Shown: in pieces, positions 4,930-7,564 of the stretch
Position numbering within the stretch: the stretch's first letter is position 1
How the letters are laid out: the number at the start of each line of letters is the position of its first letter
From: an uncultured Flavonifractor sp.
GTDB taxonomy: Bacteria; Bacillota; Clostridia; Oscillospirales; Oscillospiraceae
Direction of reading: 5' to 3'
Assembly: GCA_910585415.1 (NCBI GenBank)
Contig: CAJUDT010000101.1
Coordinates: 1 to 7,564 of the forward strand
DNA length: 7,564 bases
Program-made: the position numbers and the translations under genes
Notes under the pieces: model-generated
What the model saw: the letters and a program-made list of their open reading frames with translations, nothing else
What the model was told of the DNA's origin: nothing
Databases searched by the model: none

Positions 4930-7374
4930 ATGAGAACTTGGAAACGGCTGGCCTCCGGCCTTTTGGCGGCGGCGATGCTGACGGGACTGCTGGTTCTTGC
5001 GCCCGCCACGGCGGCGGGGGGCTCCAGCTTCACCGACATCAGCGACCCGGTTATGGCCGACGCGGCGGAGGTCCTCCGCCTGCTGGACGTGGTGAGCGGC
5101 ACCGGCAGCGGCGCGTTCAACCCCGGCGGCACCCTGACGCGGGCGGAGTTCTGCAAAATGACCATTGAAATCATGGGCCGCGGGGACCAGGAGCCCGCCC
5201 AGCGGGGCCGCACCCTCTATACGGACGTGAGCTCCACCCACTGGGCGCGGGGTTATGTCAACCTCGCCTCCACCATCACCCTCAACGGGGAGTCCACCGA
5301 GGAAAAGGGCGGCACCCGCCTCATCATGGGCGTGGGCGACGGCACCTTCCAGCCCGACCGGTCCATCACCTACGGGGAGGCCGTGGCCATCCTCATGCGG
5401 GTGCTGGGGTACGGCAACGGCGACGTGGCCTCCGGCTACCGCTGGTACGATGGATATGTGGCTCTGGCCCAGACCTCCGGGCTGGCCGAGGGCCTGAATC
5501 TGGCGGGGGACTCCACCCTGACCCGCGGACAGGCGGTGCTGCTGTTTTACAACCTGCTCTTCACCAAGAGCAAGGGCAGCGACGCCATTTACCTGACCCA
5601 GCTGAAGGGAGAGGTCAAGCAGGATTTGATTATCCTCTCCACCGACGCCAAGGCGGCGGACGGCACCAGCGGCTCGGTCCTCACCTCCGACGGCACCTTC
5701 AAGACCGACCACGCCCCGTTCTCCGCCAGCCTGAACGGCACCCGCGCTGACCTGGTCCTGGACGGCGAGGGCAAGCTCCTGGCCATTCTCCCCGACGAGG
5801 CCAGTACCTTCCGTTCCGTGACGATTATGGGCACCCCCGAGGCCAACGGCTTCACCGTAGTGGGCGGCGAGACGGTTACCGTCCGCCTGACCACCCCCGT
5901 CTATCAAAACGACGGCACCAAGACCACCTATGAGGAAATCTGGGCCAAGCAGCTGCGCACCGGCACCAGTCTGGTGCTGTGCTACAGCGGCTCCGGCAAG
6001 CTGGATTACATCTACCAGCGCACCGGCACCGCCGAAATCGACGACGAGAACGTGATGGTTGCGAAAAACGCCCCCAACGGCAAGGTCAATCCCTTCTACA
6101 AGCTCACCCAGGGCTCTGGGGACTACCAGATTTTCAAAAACGGCATCCCCGCCGATTTGACGGACCTGCGGCAGTATGACGTGGCCACCTGGGACGAGGC
6201 CTCCCGGACGTTGTTTGTCTCCGACCTGCGGTTAAGCGGCTACTATGAGAGCGCCTATCCCAACTCTGCGGCCCCGGCGCGCATCTCCGTGATGGGAGAG
6301 GAATTTGAAGTCCTCCCCTCGGCCATACAGGACCTGTCCACCTTCAAGGTGGGGGACCGCATGACCCTTCTGCTGACTGTCAGCGGCCAGGTGGCCGGCG
6401 CGGTGTCCACCGATGTGGCCAAGAGCAATATCGTCGGCATAGCGAAAATGGACGGCCAAAAGGCCACCGTAACCCTGCTGGACGGCACAATCGAGGTTTC
6501 GGGTACCACCAATTACAGCGAAATGTCCGCCGCCAAATATAACGGCCGTCTGGTGACCGTGTCCTCTTACAAGCGGGGACAGCTCACCCTCACCCAGCTC
6601 CAAGGCCGCGGAGCGTCGGACCCCCTGGACCTGGTGGAAAACACTCTGGGCAAAAAGGAGCTCTCTCCCGGCCTGCGCTTCTTTGAGCAGGTGGGCAATG
6701 GCGATTTGTCAGAAATTGAGCGCTCCGATATCGCCCTGGCAACCATCCCCGCCAATAAGATTACCTATGTGGGCTATGACTGGGCCGGACGGGTGGATAA
6801 GGTGGTCCTGGACGATGTAACCGGCGACTCCTATCAGTACGGCATGATTTACTACCAGCCCGCCGGACTCTACGAGGTGGAGGGCACTGGCTCCGATGAC
6901 GAAGCGGACGGCGACTCCGATAAGGTCCATACGGAGTACCGCAACGGCGTCATTCGCGTGGAAAACGGCAACGGATATACTGAGTGCGTCGTGGGCACCG
7001 TGGAGGGCGCTCAGAGCGGGCGCATGGGCGGTATCGCCCGTTCCCTGGACCGTATCAGCACCGGCTCGGTGGGCTCCGGCTCCCTGACCCCCGGCGATTA
7101 CCGTCTGGCAGGCTACATGCCGCTCAAGTCCATGACCGGCCTGCACCGGACCCAGTTCGACCTGGATTCCATGACTATGACCACCAATGAGCTCGTTCTG
7201 CCCATTTCCAAAAGCGTGCAAATCTACTACGAAGAGCAGGGCGAATGGTACACGGACAAAGCCGGTTCAACCGACCAGCTGGAAAAAGCGCTGACCTACA
7301 CCGGCACCTTGACCGTCTACTATGACCGCACCCCCGAGGAGGGCGGTAAGGTCCGTATTCTAGTCGTGGAGTAA
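4930..7374 (+). CDS. Secreted S-layer homology (SLH) domain protein, C-terminal part unrecognised
   Basis: This is an exported, wall-attached protein of 814 residues. It has a Sec signal peptide (1 to about 28: MRTWKR, a hydrophobic stretch from 7 to 23, and an Ala-rich cleavage region APATAA) and then three SLH domains: about 34-87 (starts FTDI, carries LTRAEF near 69-74), 97-160 (YTDV..HWARGYV, GDGTFQPDRSITYGEA) and 165-215 (WYDGYVALA, LTRGQAVLLFY). SLH triplets usually bind pyruvylated secondary wall polymer. The remaining ~600 residues look beta-rich, with no cysteine cluster or catalytic motif I can name. Phrases such as VGDRMTLLLTVSGQVAGAV and VGYDWAGRVDKVVLDD suggest repeated small beta folds, and an acidic loop (about 653-667, GSDDEADGDSD) could bind calcium. 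No membrane anchor or sortase motif follows. It starts 14 nt after the permease gene and is followed by the operon terminator, so it is co-transcribed with the exporter. It may be a wall partner, a client, or simply a linked surface protein. Confidence 0.93.
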   Translation: MRTWKRLASGLLAAAMLTGLLVLAPATAAGGSSFTDISDPVMADAAEVLRLLDVVSGTGSGAFNPGGTLTRAEFCKMTIEIMGRGDQEPAQRGRTLYTDVSSTHWARGYVNLASTITLNGESTEEKGGTRLIMGVGDGTFQPDRSITYGEAVAILMRVLGYGNGDVASGYRWYDGYVALAQTSGLAEGLNLAGDSTLTRGQAVLLFYNLLFTKSKGSDAIYLTQLKGEVKQDLIILSTDAKAADGTSGSVLTSDGTFKTDHAPFSASLNGTRADLVLDGEGKLLAILPDEASTFRSVTIMGTPEANGFTVVGGETVTVRLTTPVYQNDGTKTTYEEIWAKQLRTGTSLVLCYSGSGKLDYIYQRTGTAEIDDENVMVAKNAPNGKVNPFYKLTQGSGDYQIFKNGIPADLTDLRQYDVATWDEASRTLFVSDLRLSGYYESAYPNSAAPARISVMGEEFEVLPSAIQDLSTFKVGDRMTLLLTVSGQVAGAVSTDVAKSNIVGIAKMDGQKATVTLLDGTIEVSGTTNYSEMSAAKYNGRLVTVSSYKRGQLTLTQLQGRGASDPLDLVENTLGKKELSPGLRFFEQVGNGDLSEIERSDIALATIPANKITYVGYDWAGRVDKVVLDDVTGDSYQYGMIYYQPAGLYEVEGTGSDDEADGDSDKVHTEYRNGVIRVENGNGYTECVVGTVEGAQSGRMGGIARSLDRISTGSVGSGSLTPGDYRLAGYMPLKSMTGLHRTQFDLDSMTMTTNELVLPISKSVQIYYEEQGEWYTDKAGSTDQLEKALTYTGTLTVYYDRTPEEGGKVRILVVE

Positions 7375-7387
7375 GCCGCAATACGAG

Positions 7388-7425
7388 GCCCCGGATGCAA
7401 GTTCCCCTTGTATCCGGGGCTTTTT
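7388..7425 (+). terminator. Intrinsic terminator of the exporter-SLH operon
   Basis: A 14-bp stem (7388-7401 with 7407-7420, one G-U pair at 7397/7411) encloses a 5-nt loop and is followed by TTTTT (7421-7425). It begins 13 nt after the SLH gene's stop codon. With the terminator at 549-580 it brackets a single transcription unit. Confidence 0.94.
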
Positions 7426-7441
7426 CTGTGTTTTTCAGACC

Positions 7442-7463
7442 AAGTCTACCAATTGTCTACCAA
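7442..7463. repeat. Direct-repeat pair, first copy (two GTCTACCAA, 11 bp apart)
   Basis: GTCTACCAA occurs at 7444-7452 and 7455-7463, one helical turn apart. The whole 22-bp block, beginning AA at 7442, recurs at 7528-7549 with one mismatch (T7453 against A7539). Paired short direct repeats of this kind resemble arm-type binding sites of tyrosine integrases, but no integrase gene is in view, so the role is inferred. Confidence 0.7.
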
Positions 7464-7466
7464 CCC

Positions 7467-7507
7467 AAGCCCGGAATCCCTTGCGCCGCAGGGGGTTCCG
7501 GGCTTTT
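7467..7507 (+). terminator. Long hairpin with short T-run (possible second terminator)
   Basis: A 14-bp stem (7467-7480 with 7492-7505, one T-G wobble) continues through T-G, T-A, G-C and C-G pairs to a 3-nt loop at 7485-7487, about 18 bp in all. It ends in TTTT (7504-7507). No gene ends just before it on this strand. It could back up the operon terminator, or be a structural element, since it sits exactly between the two repeat pairs. On the minus strand there is no T-run, so termination in that direction is less likely. Confidence 0.55.
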
Positions 7508-7527
7508 GACGTTTCGGCCCTCGCCAG

Positions 7528-7549
7528 AAGTCTACCAAATGTCTACCAA
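7528..7549. repeat. Direct-repeat pair, second copy (two GTCTACCAA, 11 bp apart)
   Basis: GTCTACCAA occurs at 7530-7538 and 7541-7549, with the same orientation and 11-bp period as the first pair, whose start is 86 bp upstream. Directly after it, GGGAA-CAT-TTCCC (7550-7562) forms a small perfect inverted repeat at the window edge. The region 7426-7564 otherwise holds no gene that I can support. Confidence 0.7.
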
Positions 7550-7564
7550 GGGAACATTTCCCGC

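Noticed and set aside
4912..5907. A 331-codon open frame on the minus strand across the 5' part of the SLH gene
   Set aside because: It is antisense to the signal peptide and SLH domains, its product is Gly/Ala/His/Gln-rich, and it has no recognisable motif. It is a shadow of GC-rich coding.
7375..7564. CRISPR array
   Set aside because: The GTCTACCAA units are only 9 bp, paired 11 bp apart and separated by a hairpin. There is no array of equal spacers.

Overview
The window looks like chromosomal DNA from a Gram-positive (monoderm) Clostridia-type bacterium. An Oscillospiraceae relative of the Flavonifractor/Lawsonibacter kind is my best guess. The clues are GC-rich codon usage, strong AGGAGG-type ribosome binding sites, a MacA/MacB-like export system with separate ATPase and permease genes, and a secreted protein with S-layer homology (SLH) domains. 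The taxonomy is inferred from style, not from a marker gene.

Layout: (1) 2-541 is the 3' part of a coiled-coil protein gene that probably starts upstream of the window, closed by a strong intrinsic terminator (549-580). (2) 581-741 is a control region with an A/T-rich block of inverted AAACTT/AAGTTT half-sites, an extended -10 promoter (TGGTACAAT) and a strong Shine-Dalgarno. (3) 742-7374 is a tight four-gene operon on the plus strand: a 753-residue membrane-anchored HlyD/MacA-type adaptor, a 231-residue MacB/LolD-type ABC ATPase, a 404-residue MacB/FtsX-type permease and an 814-residue secreted SLH protein. Gaps are 5 nt, a 4-nt overlap and 14 nt. (4) 7388-7425 is the operon's intrinsic terminator. 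(5) 7426-7564 carries no gene, but holds two pairs of GTCTACCAA direct repeats on either side of a long hairpin, perhaps the edge of an integrative element.

How the genes fit together: the ATPase and permease should form a type VII ABC transporter (the MacB mechanotransmission class), with the adaptor sitting on the outer face of the membrane. A monoderm has no TolC, so the adaptor must work within the cell wall space. The last gene encodes a wall-bound SLH protein, making it a candidate partner or client of the exporter. No substrate gene (bacteriocin, peptide) and no two-component regulator is visible here.

The most unusual points are the adaptor's internal duplication of the whole HlyD lipoyl/hairpin/barrel module, a ~155-residue Gly/Asp/Met/Pro- and Ser/Gly-rich insertion in its last domain, and the operonic coupling to an SLH protein whose 600-residue C-terminal part I do not recognise.
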